DNA from: Nitrosomonadales bacterium
GTDB taxonomy: Bacteria > Pseudomonadota > Gammaproteobacteria > Burkholderiales > SG8-41
Reading direction: 5' to 3'
DNA length: 17,497 nucleotides
Assembly (NCBI GenBank): GCA_009885185.1
Contig: VFLF01000924.1
Span: 1-17,497 of the forward strand
This document shows, piece by piece, positions 8,193 through 14,212 of this stretch; within the stretch, counting starts at the first letter, position 1; every line of letters begins with the position of its first letter. The notes below the pieces were generated by a model. It did no database searches, was not told the origin of the DNA, and worked only from the letters and a program-made list of their open reading frames with translations. Position numbers and translations under genes: made by a program.

Positions 8193-8770
8193 GGGAACCT
8201 CGCTCCCTGCGTTGCACCGTGATTGGTGTCGCGGTCGTAATCGAGATCACGCTGGTTGTATTTTTGCAAAATACTCATGCCCAAGGCGTTTGCGTTGGCG
8301 CCCAGCGCATCACAACTGCCGGCAGGCGGCATGGCAGCGATGGCGCGATCAACTTCGTTGGCGGCATCGATGCCATTCCGGCGATGGCCCTGCTCGTGCT
8401 CTTCCAGCGCGGCGAGATAACGCGCCCACTGCTGGCGGTTGCTGCCGCCAGCGCTGCCTTCATTGGTCCAGCGCGGCAGCGTGATGGTCACCTTGGCGCT
8501 GGTGGTGACCGATGCAATGGCACAACCACCCGTTTTATTGCTGTATTGATAACGCCAACTGACATGCCAGCGCGTATAGCCGTCGAAACGCCTGCCACCC
8601 GCGCCTTGCGGCCCCTTTGCACTCATTTCGCGGCGCAGATCCGCCGCAATTGATCCGGAGATGTTGTAATGCTCAACTTGATCACTGAGAGTGACTGCCG
8701 CCTGCGCCGTCAGCACCGGCAACGAGTACAGGTTCGCTACGATAACGAGACTGGGCAATAGCTTGAACAT
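8189..8770 (-). CDS. DUF922-like secreted zinc protease
   Basis: This 193-residue exported protein has a signal peptide (about 1-24, ending TAQA-A) and the zinc-protease motif HEQGH at 125-129 within WARYLAALEEHEQGH. The C-terminal YDRDTNHGATQG (178-189) resembles the pattern I know from DUF922 (PF06037), a family of presumed Zn-dependent secreted proteases. Cys83 and Cys153 could form a disulphide. The start overlaps the preceding crotonase stop by one base (TAATG at 8768-8772), and its own stop overlaps the next start (ATGA). Its place in the middle of a catabolic operon is odd: it has no obvious metabolic role. Family assignment is from memory of the motif pattern, so moderately sure; an exported HExxH protein is certain. 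Confidence 0.8.
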   Translation of the reverse strand: MFKLLPSLVIVANLYSLPVLTAQAAVTLSDQVEHYNISGSIAADLRREMSAKGPQGAGGRRFDGYTRWHVSWRYQYSNKTGGCAIASVTTSAKVTITLPRWTNEGSAGGSNRQQWARYLAALEEHEQGHRRNGIDAANEVDRAIAAMPPAGSCDALGANANALGMSILQKYNQRDLDYDRDTNHGATQGARFP

Positions 8771-9552
8771 TATTGACCCTCGAATCGTGGCGGTTTCTTG
8801 GCGAGAAAAGCCGCGACTCCCTCGCGGTAATCCGCCGTATCAAAACAGGCAAACCCTTCATCCCATTCTGCCGGAGCAATCGCCGCGCGCACGGTCAAGC
8901 GCTCGATGAATTGCTTGTGCCAGCGCGCCACCAGCGGCGCGCCATTGGCAATGCGTTGCGCGGTGGCGTACGACTCGGCTTCGACTTTATCGTCGGCCAC
9001 CACACGATTCACCAGGCGGTTTTGCAGCGCCTCGGCGGCGTCGAACACGCGGCCTTCGAGGAGTATCTCCAGCGCCACCGCGCGACCCACCAGCGCCAGC
9101 AGGCCGGCAAGCTCGCCGTAACCCATGGTGAGGCCGAGCTTGTTGATCGGCACGCCGAAACGGCTGGATTCGCCGCAGATGCGCATATCACAGCATGCCG
9201 CGATCTCCAGACCACCGCCGACACACGCGCCTTTAATCATCGCCACGGTGGGGTGTTTACATTGCGCCACCGACTGCATGGTGTCGTGAATGAGATTGCC
9301 GTAGATTTTGGCCTGCCGGGCATCGGCGCGCTCGCCGGCGAACTCGGCAATGTCCGCGCCGGCGGCGAACGCTTTGTCGCCCGCGCCGCGCAGCACCACG
9401 CAGCGCAGCGTGTCGTCGGCCGACAGTTCGCGCATCACCGCGCCCAGACGCTCCCATGTCGGTTTGTTGAGCGCGTTGAGGCGCTCCGGGTTGTTCAGCG
9501 CGACGGTGACAATGTTGCCGTCGCGGGTGACGATGACGGGTTCGGTGTTCAT
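8770..9552 (-). CDS. Enoyl-CoA hydratase/isomerase family (crotonase fold)
   Basis: This is a 260-residue crotonase-superfamily protein, normally acting on CoA thioesters in fatty- or aromatic-acid breakdown. Seen: NNPERLNALN (20-29); AFAAGADIAEF (61-71), giving the first oxyanion-hole region; and ACVGGGLEIAACCDMRI (109-125), the second. The usual first catalytic Glu (PEI..G) is replaced: the sequence reads FGVPINKLGL, with Ile136. The second Glu is kept as Glu162 in ALEILLEG. An altered reaction (isomerase, hydrolase or other) is possible. The frame opens upstream at 9591, but ATG 9552 is chosen because it overlaps the Bug-4 stop as ATGA (9549-9552) and begins the normal family N-terminus (MNTEPVIVTRDG). 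It is the second gene of the operon. Confidence 0.9.
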   Translation of the reverse strand: MNTEPVIVTRDGNIVTVALNNPERLNALNKPTWERLGAVMRELSADDTLRCVVLRGAGDKAFAAGADIAEFAGERADARQAKIYGNLIHDTMQSVAQCKHPTVAMIKGACVGGGLEIAACCDMRICGESSRFGVPINKLGLTMGYGELAGLLALVGRAVALEILLEGRVFDAAEALQNRLVNRVVADDKVEAESYATAQRIANGAPLVARWHKQFIERLTVRAAIAPAEWDEGFACFDTADYREGVAAFLAKKPPRFEGQ

Positions 9553-10532
9553 TCGTTGCGCACGCCCGCGATTTTGATGACTTTGGCCCATTTGTCGATT
9601 TCAGAGCGGATGTAGGCCGAGAAATCCTGCGGGGAACCGGCCACGATGTCGTTGCCCTGATTCACTATGGCGTTGCGCACGTCCGGTATCGCCAGCACTT
9701 TCACCAAGTCCGCGTGCATGCGGCTCACCACTGCGGCGCCCGCACCGGCGCGGGTGACGATGCCCTGCCACGAACTCGATTCTGCGCCCGCGTATCCCGC
9801 TTCGGCGACAGTAAGGATGTCAGGCAGTGCCGCCGAACGTTTGGCGGTAGTGACGGCCACCGCGCGCAGCTTGCCGCTTTTGACATGCGGCACAGCGGTA
9901 ATCACGTTGTTGAACATCACGCCGACCTGCCCGCCGATCAAATCGGTGGTCGCGGGCGCGCCGCCTTTGTACGGCACATGCACCATGTCGATGCCGGCGA
10001 TCATCTTGAACAACTCGGTGGTGAGATGAATACCGGTGGCCGTGCCACTGGAGGCATACGACAGCGCCCCGGGTTTCGCTTTGGCGAGCGCGACCAGTTC
10101 TTTTAGTGTGCGCGCCGGCACGGAAGGATGCAGCGTCACCACATACGGCGACGTAGAAACCAAAGACACTGGCGCAAAATCGGTGAGCGGATCATAGCGG
10201 GGCTTGCGCGGCATAGCGGGGATCACCGCCAGCGTGCTGATCGAGCCCATCGCCAAGGTGTAGCCGTCATTCGGCGCCTGCGCCGCGATTTCAAAACCAA
10301 TCGCGCCACCCGCGCCGGGGCGGTTGTCGAACACCACCGGCTGACCCCACAATTCGGTGAGCTTCAAGCCGATGATGCGCGCTTGCACATCGTTTTGTCC
10401 GCCGGGTGGCTGCGCGATGATGAAGCGGATGGGTTTGGCTGGCCACCCTGTTGTCTTCGCGTGTGCTTGCGACAGCGCAGTGCACAAAGCGAAAAACAAA
10501 ATCTTTTGCCACAGATTTACACAGATAAACAC
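9549..10532 (-). CDS. Bug/TctC-family periplasmic solute receptor (Bug-4)
   Basis: This is a 327-residue Bug receptor, first gene of the seven-gene operon. Family motifs: WPAKPIRFIIAQPPGGQND, VVFDNRPGAGGAIG, NDGYTL, LSYASSGTATGIH, HVPYKGGAPA and VTRAGAGAAVV. The only start with a workable signal peptide is GTG 10532, giving MFICVNLWQKILFFALCTAL and cleavage near AHA; GGGG about eight bases upstream is a weak ribosome site. Those first residues are encoded by a dispersed ATCTGTG repeat (10508-10539), so the present N-terminus appears to have been supplied by the repeat. A downstream TTG (codon 12) would leave a short, uncharged leader and is less likely. It is coupled to the crotonase gene by ATGA. 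The ligand is unknown. Confidence 0.9.
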   Translation of the reverse strand: MFICVNLWQKILFFALCTALSQAHAKTTGWPAKPIRFIIAQPPGGQNDVQARIIGLKLTELWGQPVVFDNRPGAGGAIGFEIAAQAPNDGYTLAMGSISTLAVIPAMPRKPRYDPLTDFAPVSLVSTSPYVVTLHPSVPARTLKELVALAKAKPGALSYASSGTATGIHLTTELFKMIAGIDMVHVPYKGGAPATTDLIGGQVGVMFNNVITAVPHVKSGKLRAVAVTTAKRSAALPDILTVAEAGYAGAESSSWQGIVTRAGAGAAVVSRMHADLVKVLAIPDVRNAIVNQGNDIVAGSPQDFSAYIRSEIDKWAKVIKIAGVRNE

Positions 10533-10539
10533 AGATTAA
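10508..10539 (-). repeat. ATCTGTG-type dispersed repeat, copy A
   Basis: On the minus strand this 32-nt element reads as three ATCTGTG heptamers at exact 10-bp spacing followed by GC and an A-run (linkers TTT and TAA). It overlaps the start of Bug-4 and forms an inverted pair with copy B at 10624-10652, with 84 bp between. From memory, near-identical intergenic sequences occur in many unrelated bacterial genomes, with no established function. Confidence 0.85.
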
Positions 10540-10563
10540 CCCCGGTAGTGTGGTGAGTTGGTC

Positions 10564-10593
10564 TTAATATCGAAGCATCAGAGGGTAGGTGAA
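10564..10593 (-). promoter_or_regulatory. Candidate promoter of the seven-gene operon
   Basis: On the minus strand, TTCACC (10588-10593) and TATTAA (10564-10569) lie 18 bp apart, each matching the sigma-70 consensus at 4 of 6 positions. Transcription would begin near 10557, about 25 bases before the GTG start of Bug-4, so the leader would carry the start of repeat copy A. The match is modest. The region lies between the two inverted repeat copies. Confidence 0.3.
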
Positions 10594-10623
10594 TATGCCG
10601 CAGGCAGTCCACGCCCGTGAATC

Positions 10624-10652
10624 ATCCGTGTAAATCTGTGTTCATCTGTGGC
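10624..10652 (+). repeat. ATCTGTG-type dispersed repeat, copy B
   Basis: The plus strand reads ATCCGTG, TAA, ATCTGTG, TTC, ATCTGTG, GC: three heptamers at 10-bp spacing, in inverted orientation to copy A. It is followed by AAAAAAGCTTTT (10653-10664), which contains the palindrome AAAAGCTTTT and overlaps the stop of the TIM-barrel gene. In an RNA read leftward from that gene, copies B and A could pair into a long stem, possibly acting as a 3' end (inference). Confidence 0.85.
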
Positions 10653-10662
10653 AAAAAAGCTT

Positions 10663-11490
10663 TTAGACTTTCACGCCCGCTTTACGCGCATGATTCACAA
10701 ACGTCTGCCGCGCCGCCAGCATGTCATCGAGCGTGCCGAAGGCATTGGTGTAGCCGCCTTTGAAGCCCGCGCCTTCGATCAGCTTGAACATTTTGCCGAA
10801 ATTAATGTTGCCCTTGCCCGGCGGCAAATGCACTTCATACCCATTACGAAAACAATCCGCCAGCCGCACTTCATGCACGCGCTTGAAGTTCAGCGCCTTG
10901 ACGAAGCCCTCAATGCCTTCGGGTACCAGATGCGCGTGGTTGGCGGTGAAGCACAGCTTGAAGTTCGGTGATTTAATGTCCCAGTAGTACTGCCATTCCT
11001 CGACCGTGTGCGCAAGGTAATGCACCTCGGCGTCATCCGGCTCCTTGTTGAGGTTTTCCAGCAATACCAGCACTTTCTTTTTCTCGGCGTGTTTCACCAC
11101 GGCTTGCAGGCGCGCCTTGCCCGCTTCCATGCGCATTTTCTTGTCCTTGGTGAAATGGTAACCGGCGTGCATCTCCGTCCAGCTGGCGCCGAGGTTGGGT
11201 ACCAGATCGACATAGCGTTTCAGATACTCGGTCACCGCGTCGGCGACATGCGGCGAATACTCCGCCACGTTCACCGCCGAATTGGTATGGAGGCCGAGCG
11301 CGATGCCGTGTTTATCCAGCAACTTGCGCACGCCCGCGCAGCGTTTGGCGTCAAATTTCGGCAGCGCGTTGTCGCCGGTATCGAGTTGAATGTCGATATG
11401 CTTCAAGCCGTTTTTCGCCGCCCATTCGATGGCGGTTTCCAGTTTCAGGCGGCGGCTGATGTCGATGCCGATACGATCGATAAGGCTCAT
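10663..11490 (-). CDS. Xylose-isomerase-like TIM-barrel protein
   Basis: This is a 275-residue member of the AP-endonuclease 2/xylose-isomerase-like TIM-barrel superfamily (sugar or keto-acid isomerases, epimerases and dehydratases, cytosolic, usually with a divalent metal). Likely metal or catalytic positions: His108 in EMHAG, Glu145 in VLLENLN, the TANHAH segment (182-187) and His222 in HLPPGKGNINF, the last being a very typical family motif. The frame extends up to 11646, but ATG 11490 (MSLIDRIGIDISRRL) starts the normal domain and has GAGAAG six bases upstream, so the longer reading is rejected. It lies 130 bp upstream of the Bug-4 operon on the same strand, separated by the inverted repeat pair. 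Its substrate cannot be inferred. Confidence 0.85.
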   Translation of the reverse strand: MSLIDRIGIDISRRLKLETAIEWAAKNGLKHIDIQLDTGDNALPKFDAKRCAGVRKLLDKHGIALGLHTNSAVNVAEYSPHVADAVTEYLKRYVDLVPNLGASWTEMHAGYHFTKDKKMRMEAGKARLQAVVKHAEKKKVLVLLENLNKEPDDAEVHYLAHTVEEWQYYWDIKSPNFKLCFTANHAHLVPEGIEGFVKALNFKRVHEVRLADCFRNGYEVHLPPGKGNINFGKMFKLIEGAGFKGGYTNAFGTLDDMLAARQTFVNHARKAGVKV

Positions 11491-11596
11491 GGTTTGCTTC
11501 TCAAGGATGGGTTCGTGGCATGATAGCGCAAAGCGCCGCGGCAAGACCGGGGCCGGGCGACATCCCGTGTTCCCATCGTCATTTTGAGAGGCCGCC

Positions 11597-11983
11597 ATGG
11601 TTAACAAGGCACGTTTTTTCGCAACGCCGGCACTACTGGGCGCCACTGGCGCTACCGGCGCTGAATGCCGCCGCGCAGGCGCAGTCCGCCGCGGCTTTTC
11701 CCACGCGCCCGCTGTGCCGACGACGGTGGAACAGGGCTTCCCGAACTTCTCGATTTACGGTTGGTTCGCGTTGTTCGCGCCGTCGAAAAAACCGGCCGCC
11801 GTGGTCGAGCGCCTCGACCGCGAAGTCACCGCAGTATTGAGGCGCCCCGAAACGCAGGATCAATTCGGCAGGATCGGCTTCGAGGTGGGCAACATGCCGC
11901 GGCAGGAGGTGCCCGCCTTCGTCAAAGACCAATTGAATTCGTGGGCGGCGGCGGCGCGCGAGGCGGGGATTCAACCTCAATGA
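11597..11983 (+). pseudogene. Bug/TctC receptor remnant with internal deletion
   Basis: The C-terminal 85-90 residues are clearly Bug family (VPTTVEQGFPNF, WFALFAPSKKPAAVVERLD, LNSWAAAAREAG), but the open frame is only 128 residues against about 325 normally. The N-terminus begins like a Bug signal peptide (MVNKARFFATPALLGA); its natural continuation (ALPALNAAAQAQSAAAFPTRPL) is in the +1 frame from about 11650 to 11716. The coding sequence then jumps from PTRPL, where the first binding loop should start, straight to the last third of the protein. Thus about 190 codons covering both binding lobes are missing, and a frameshift breaks the signal peptide. A good ribosome site (GAGAGG before ATG 11597) survives. 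A functional short product is unlikely. It is divergent from the TIM-barrel gene. Confidence 0.85.
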
Positions 11984-12017
11984 GAACCGCGGTGAGCAAC
12001 CGGGTTAGACCGTTTAA

Positions 12018-12045
12018 GTGATGGCGGGTAAGATTCCGCCATCAC
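12018..12045 (+). terminator. 10-bp perfect hairpin, possible terminator
   Basis: GTGATGGCGG and CCGCCATCAC form a perfect 10-bp stem around GTAAGATT. It lies 35 bp after the Bug remnant and 26 bp before the VOC gene. The following bases (CCATTTCCAATTTT) are only partly T-rich, so it could be a weak rho-independent terminator of the remnant or a structured leader of the VOC gene. Confidence 0.5.
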
Positions 12046-12070
12046 CCATTTCCAATTTTCAGGAGTCGCC

Positions 12071-12508
12071 ATGAAATTCTTCCAGGGGTTTTTGCACTTC
12101 AACATTCGCTGCTCCGAAGCCGACCTGCCGGCCATCGAAAAATTCTACGGCGACGTGCTCGACTTAAAAAAGGGCGCGCGTCCGAATTTCATGTTCCCCG
12201 GCATCTGGCTGTATTACGGAGACGATCCCATTCTGCACGTCGGCGCACGCTTCAAACAAGGTGCGCAAATCAAAGACCACCACAGCGGCAGCCTCGATCA
12301 CATCGCATGGAAAGCCACCGGCGCGGTGGATTTCAGAAAACGCATGAAATCACTCGGCATCGAGTTCGAAGAGCAGAACATCAAGGACGCGGGCTATCAG
12401 GTGTTTTTATACGACCCGGTCGGTACCAAGCTCGAATTCAATTTCGAGAAGGAACATGTGCCGGATGCGGTGGCGCTGGGGACTACGGCGCAGGCGAATG
12501 TACGATAG
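12071..12508 (+). CDS. VOC/glyoxalase-fold protein
   Basis: This 145-residue vicinal-oxygen-chelate superfamily protein is the size of a single two-module unit. It shows LHFNIRCSEADLPAIEKFYGDVLDL (9-33), the typical first strand and helix with His9; SLDHIAWKA with a His at the start of the second module; and YDPVGTKLEFNF with Glu near 124, the usual last metal ligand. These positions fit metal binding as in glyoxalase I or extradiol dioxygenases, but the reaction is not identifiable. The start is secured by AGGAG five bases before the ATG. A 3-bp gap separates it from the small gene downstream, suggesting co-transcription. Its upstream neighbour is the Bug remnant, from which a hairpin separates it. 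Confidence 0.85.
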   Translation: MKFFQGFLHFNIRCSEADLPAIEKFYGDVLDLKKGARPNFMFPGIWLYYGDDPILHVGARFKQGAQIKDHHSGSLDHIAWKATGAVDFRKRMKSLGIEFEEQNIKDAGYQVFLYDPVGTKLEFNFEKEHVPDAVALGTTAQANVR

Positions 12509-12511
12509 GTT

Positions 12512-12817
12512 ATGTTGAGTATGACGCGCACGGAAATTGTTGAGCGTTGGAGCCGTCATCAAGCTCGAGAATTTCCGCGCGAGTACGCAGGTGTAGAGGT
12601 GGCGGGCGTATGCGTTACGACGGCAGACTCATTTCTCGCGGGTTGCATTTCGTCCTTTGTTGAACGCGGCGCCCTAGATCCAGAACGAATGCAGGTGGTA
12701 GTATCGGTCTGCAAAGACATCGAAATAGCGCTCCCGCATCTGAAAGGCGATGGGCAGGAATATTTTCGAGAACTGCTGGCGCTGGGGCGCGGTGTGGCTG
12801 TGCGCGCAGCGAATTGA
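12512..12817 (+). CDS. Small conserved-looking hypothetical protein
   Basis: This is a 101-residue predicted soluble protein that I do not recognise. It has no signal peptide or membrane segment. The middle region (SFLAGCISSFVERGALDPERMQVVVSVCKDIEIALPHL) looks helical with well-spaced hydrophobics, and Cys33, Cys45 and Cys67 are present without a metal-motif spacing. The start may be ATG 12512 or ATG 12521 (MTRTEIVERW), the latter preceded by a short GAG; neither has a strong ribosome site. It follows the VOC gene by 3 bp and is convergent with the aminotransferase gene. The base composition is visibly less GC-rich than its neighbours. Confidence 0.6.
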   Translation: MLSMTRTEIVERWSRHQAREFPREYAGVEVAGVCVTTADSFLAGCISSFVERGALDPERMQVVVSVCKDIEIALPHLKGDGQEYFRELLALGRGVAVRAAN

Positions 12818-12845
12818 CGCCTAATTGTTGGTTCTGGGATTTAAT

Positions 12846-14030
12846 CTAAGTATTTGTTTTTAAATAATTTTCTGTAAGGCTGTCCATCGCCGCATCCACC
12901 CCGCCCTTGTGATGCGGCACCTTCGCCAGCGCGAGGCTCATCTCCACGCCGGCGAGCGTGCCCATCAGCGTCAGGTCGTTGAAGTCGCCGAGGTGGCCGA
13001 TGCGAAACACCTTGTCGGCGATTTTGCCGAGGCCGCTGCCGAGCGACATGTTGAAGTTGTCGAGCACGACTTTGCGGAACGCGACTTCGCTGTAACCGGC
13101 GGGCATCAGCACGGCGGTGAGCACGCTGGAATGTTCGGTCTCGTTCTTGCACAGAATTTCCAGCCCCCACGTTTGCACCGCGCGGCGCGTGGCCTCGGCG
13201 TGGCGGTGGTGGCGCTTGAATACGTTGTCCAGGCCTTCTTCTTCGAGCATGGCGACGGCTTCGCGCAGGCCATAAAGTAAATTCGTCGCCGGCGTGTAGG
13301 GGAAAAACCCCGTCTTGTTGGGGCCGATCATTTCTTCCCAGCTCCAATACGAGCGAGGCAGCTTCGCCGTTTTTGATGCGGCGAGCGCTTTTTCGCTTAC
13401 CGCGTTAAACGACAAACCCGGCGGCAGCATCAAGCCTTTTTGCGAGCCGGCGATGGTGACATCCACGCCCCATTCGTCGTGACGGTAATCGATGGAGCCG
13501 AGGCCGGAGATCGTATCCACCATCAGCAACGCGGGATGTTTGGCGCGATCCATGGCTTTGCGCACTTCGGCGATTTTGGACGTAACCGCGGTGGAGGTTT
13601 CATTATGCACCACGCACACCGCTTTGATCGCGTGCGCTTTGTCTTCGGTCAAGCGCGCTTCAATCGCTGAAGCATCCGCGCCGTGACGCCAGTCGCCGGC
13701 GATGAACTCCGGCTGCAAGCCCAGACGCTGCGCGAGTTTTTGCCAGAGGGAAGCGAACTGACCGGTTTCGTACATCAAAATTTTGTCGCCCGCTGACAAC
13801 GTGTTCACCAGCGCCGCTTCCCACGCGCCGGTACCCGACGCCGGGTAGATCACCACCGCGCCTTTGGTCTTGAAAATGCGTTGCATCCCCGCCAGCACGT
13901 CGTACCCCAGTTGCTGAAATTCCGGCCCGCGATGGTCGATGGTGGGACGGTCTATCGCGCGCAGTATGCGATCCGGCACGTTGGAGGGGCCGGGAATTTG
14001 CAGAAAGTGGCGTCCGGCGGTGTGAGGCAT
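12846..14030 (-). CDS. sgaA: Serine-glyoxylate aminotransferase
   Basis: This is a 394-residue class-V PLP aminotransferase. The family transfers the amino group of serine (or alanine) to glyoxylate, giving hydroxypyruvate (or pyruvate) and glycine, in the serine cycle or photorespiratory-type glyoxylate use. Seen: FLQIPGPSNVPDRIL at 9-23, PTIDHRGPEF, the PLP phosphate loop SGTGAWE (65-71), Asp172 in VDTISGLGS, and the PLP lysine Lys198 in AGSQKGLMLPPGL, all strong SgaA features. ATG 14030 is chosen (GGGAG six bases upstream); the frame is open to 14108, but that extension only translates the dispersed repeat. It is divergent from the FAD/Fe-S dehydrogenase, which may supply glyoxylate. The C-terminal tail (ENYLKTNT) is AT-rich at the DNA level. 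Confidence 0.9.
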   Translation of the reverse strand: MPHTAGRHFLQIPGPSNVPDRILRAIDRPTIDHRGPEFQQLGYDVLAGMQRIFKTKGAVVIYPASGTGAWEAALVNTLSAGDKILMYETGQFASLWQKLAQRLGLQPEFIAGDWRHGADASAIEARLTEDKAHAIKAVCVVHNETSTAVTSKIAEVRKAMDRAKHPALLMVDTISGLGSIDYRHDEWGVDVTIAGSQKGLMLPPGLSFNAVSEKALAASKTAKLPRSYWSWEEMIGPNKTGFFPYTPATNLLYGLREAVAMLEEEGLDNVFKRHHRHAEATRRAVQTWGLEILCKNETEHSSVLTAVLMPAGYSEVAFRKVVLDNFNMSLGSGLGKIADKVFRIGHLGDFNDLTLMGTLAGVEMSLALAKVPHHKGGVDAAMDSLTENYLKTNT

Positions 14031-14055
14031 GATGGGCTCCCGAAAATGGTGGAGT

Positions 14056-14061
14056 ATTATA
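14056..14061 (-). promoter_or_regulatory. Perfect -10 box upstream of sgaA
   Basis: The minus strand reads TATAAT, a full consensus -10, 25 bases before the sgaA ATG. No convincing -35 is visible; 17 bp upstream the bases are GAAAAG, at the edge of dispersed repeat copy C. Transcription would begin near 14049, giving a short leader that keeps the GGGAG ribosome site. Confidence 0.45.
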
Positions 14062-14084
14062 AGGGCGAACCCCGACTGCTTTTC

Positions 14085-14115
14085 GCCACAGATTTCACAG
14101 ATGAACACAGATTAA
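14085..14115 (-). repeat. ATCTGTG-type dispersed repeat, copy C (outer arm)
   Basis: On the minus strand this 31-nt element reads ATCTGTG, TTC, ATCTGTG, AA, ATCTGTG, GC, preceded by TTA. It is the left outer arm of a nested palindrome; it pairs with copy D at 30 of 31 positions. The same heptamer design occurs in copies A and B. Confidence 0.9.
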
Positions 14116-14126
14116 ACTCTACTCGC

Positions 14127-14205
14127 GTCATTCTCGCGAAGGCGGGAATCCATACGGTGTGCCCTATGGCACTGTGTTATGGGTTCCCGCCTTCGCGGGA
14201 ACGAC
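14127..14205. repeat. Inner inverted repeat (GCGAAGGCGGGAA type)
   Basis: Arms at 14127-14154 and 14178-14205 (28 nt each) pair at 25 of 28 positions, with the core TTCCCGCCTTCGCGGGAA in the right arm. Each arm is itself partly self-complementary around TTCGCG/CGCGAA. The 23-nt loop contains GTGCC-CTAT-GGCAC (14159-14172), a third small hairpin. This REP-like sequence is commonly seen in betaproteobacterial intergenic regions (from memory). Here it is enclosed by copies C and D. Confidence 0.88.
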
Positions 14206-14212
14206 AGTGATA

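Noticed and set aside
10541..10623. Possible small RNA or CRISPR-like unit between repeat copies A and B
   Set aside because: There are only two inverted copies rather than direct repeats with regular spacers, and the interval has no clear terminator or conserved structure. It is described only as a promoter-bearing spacer.
11491..11646. 52-residue extension of the TIM-barrel protein
   Set aside because: The extension has no domain character, overlaps the divergent Bug remnant's start and lacks a ribosome site. ATG 11490 has GAGAAG upstream and begins the conserved domain.
14030..14108. N-terminal extension of sgaA (MFICEICGEK...)
   Set aside because: It merely translates dispersed repeat copy C. 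The internal ATG 14030 has a ribosome site and the normal family N-terminus, and the -10 candidate at 14056-14061 lies downstream of the extension's start.
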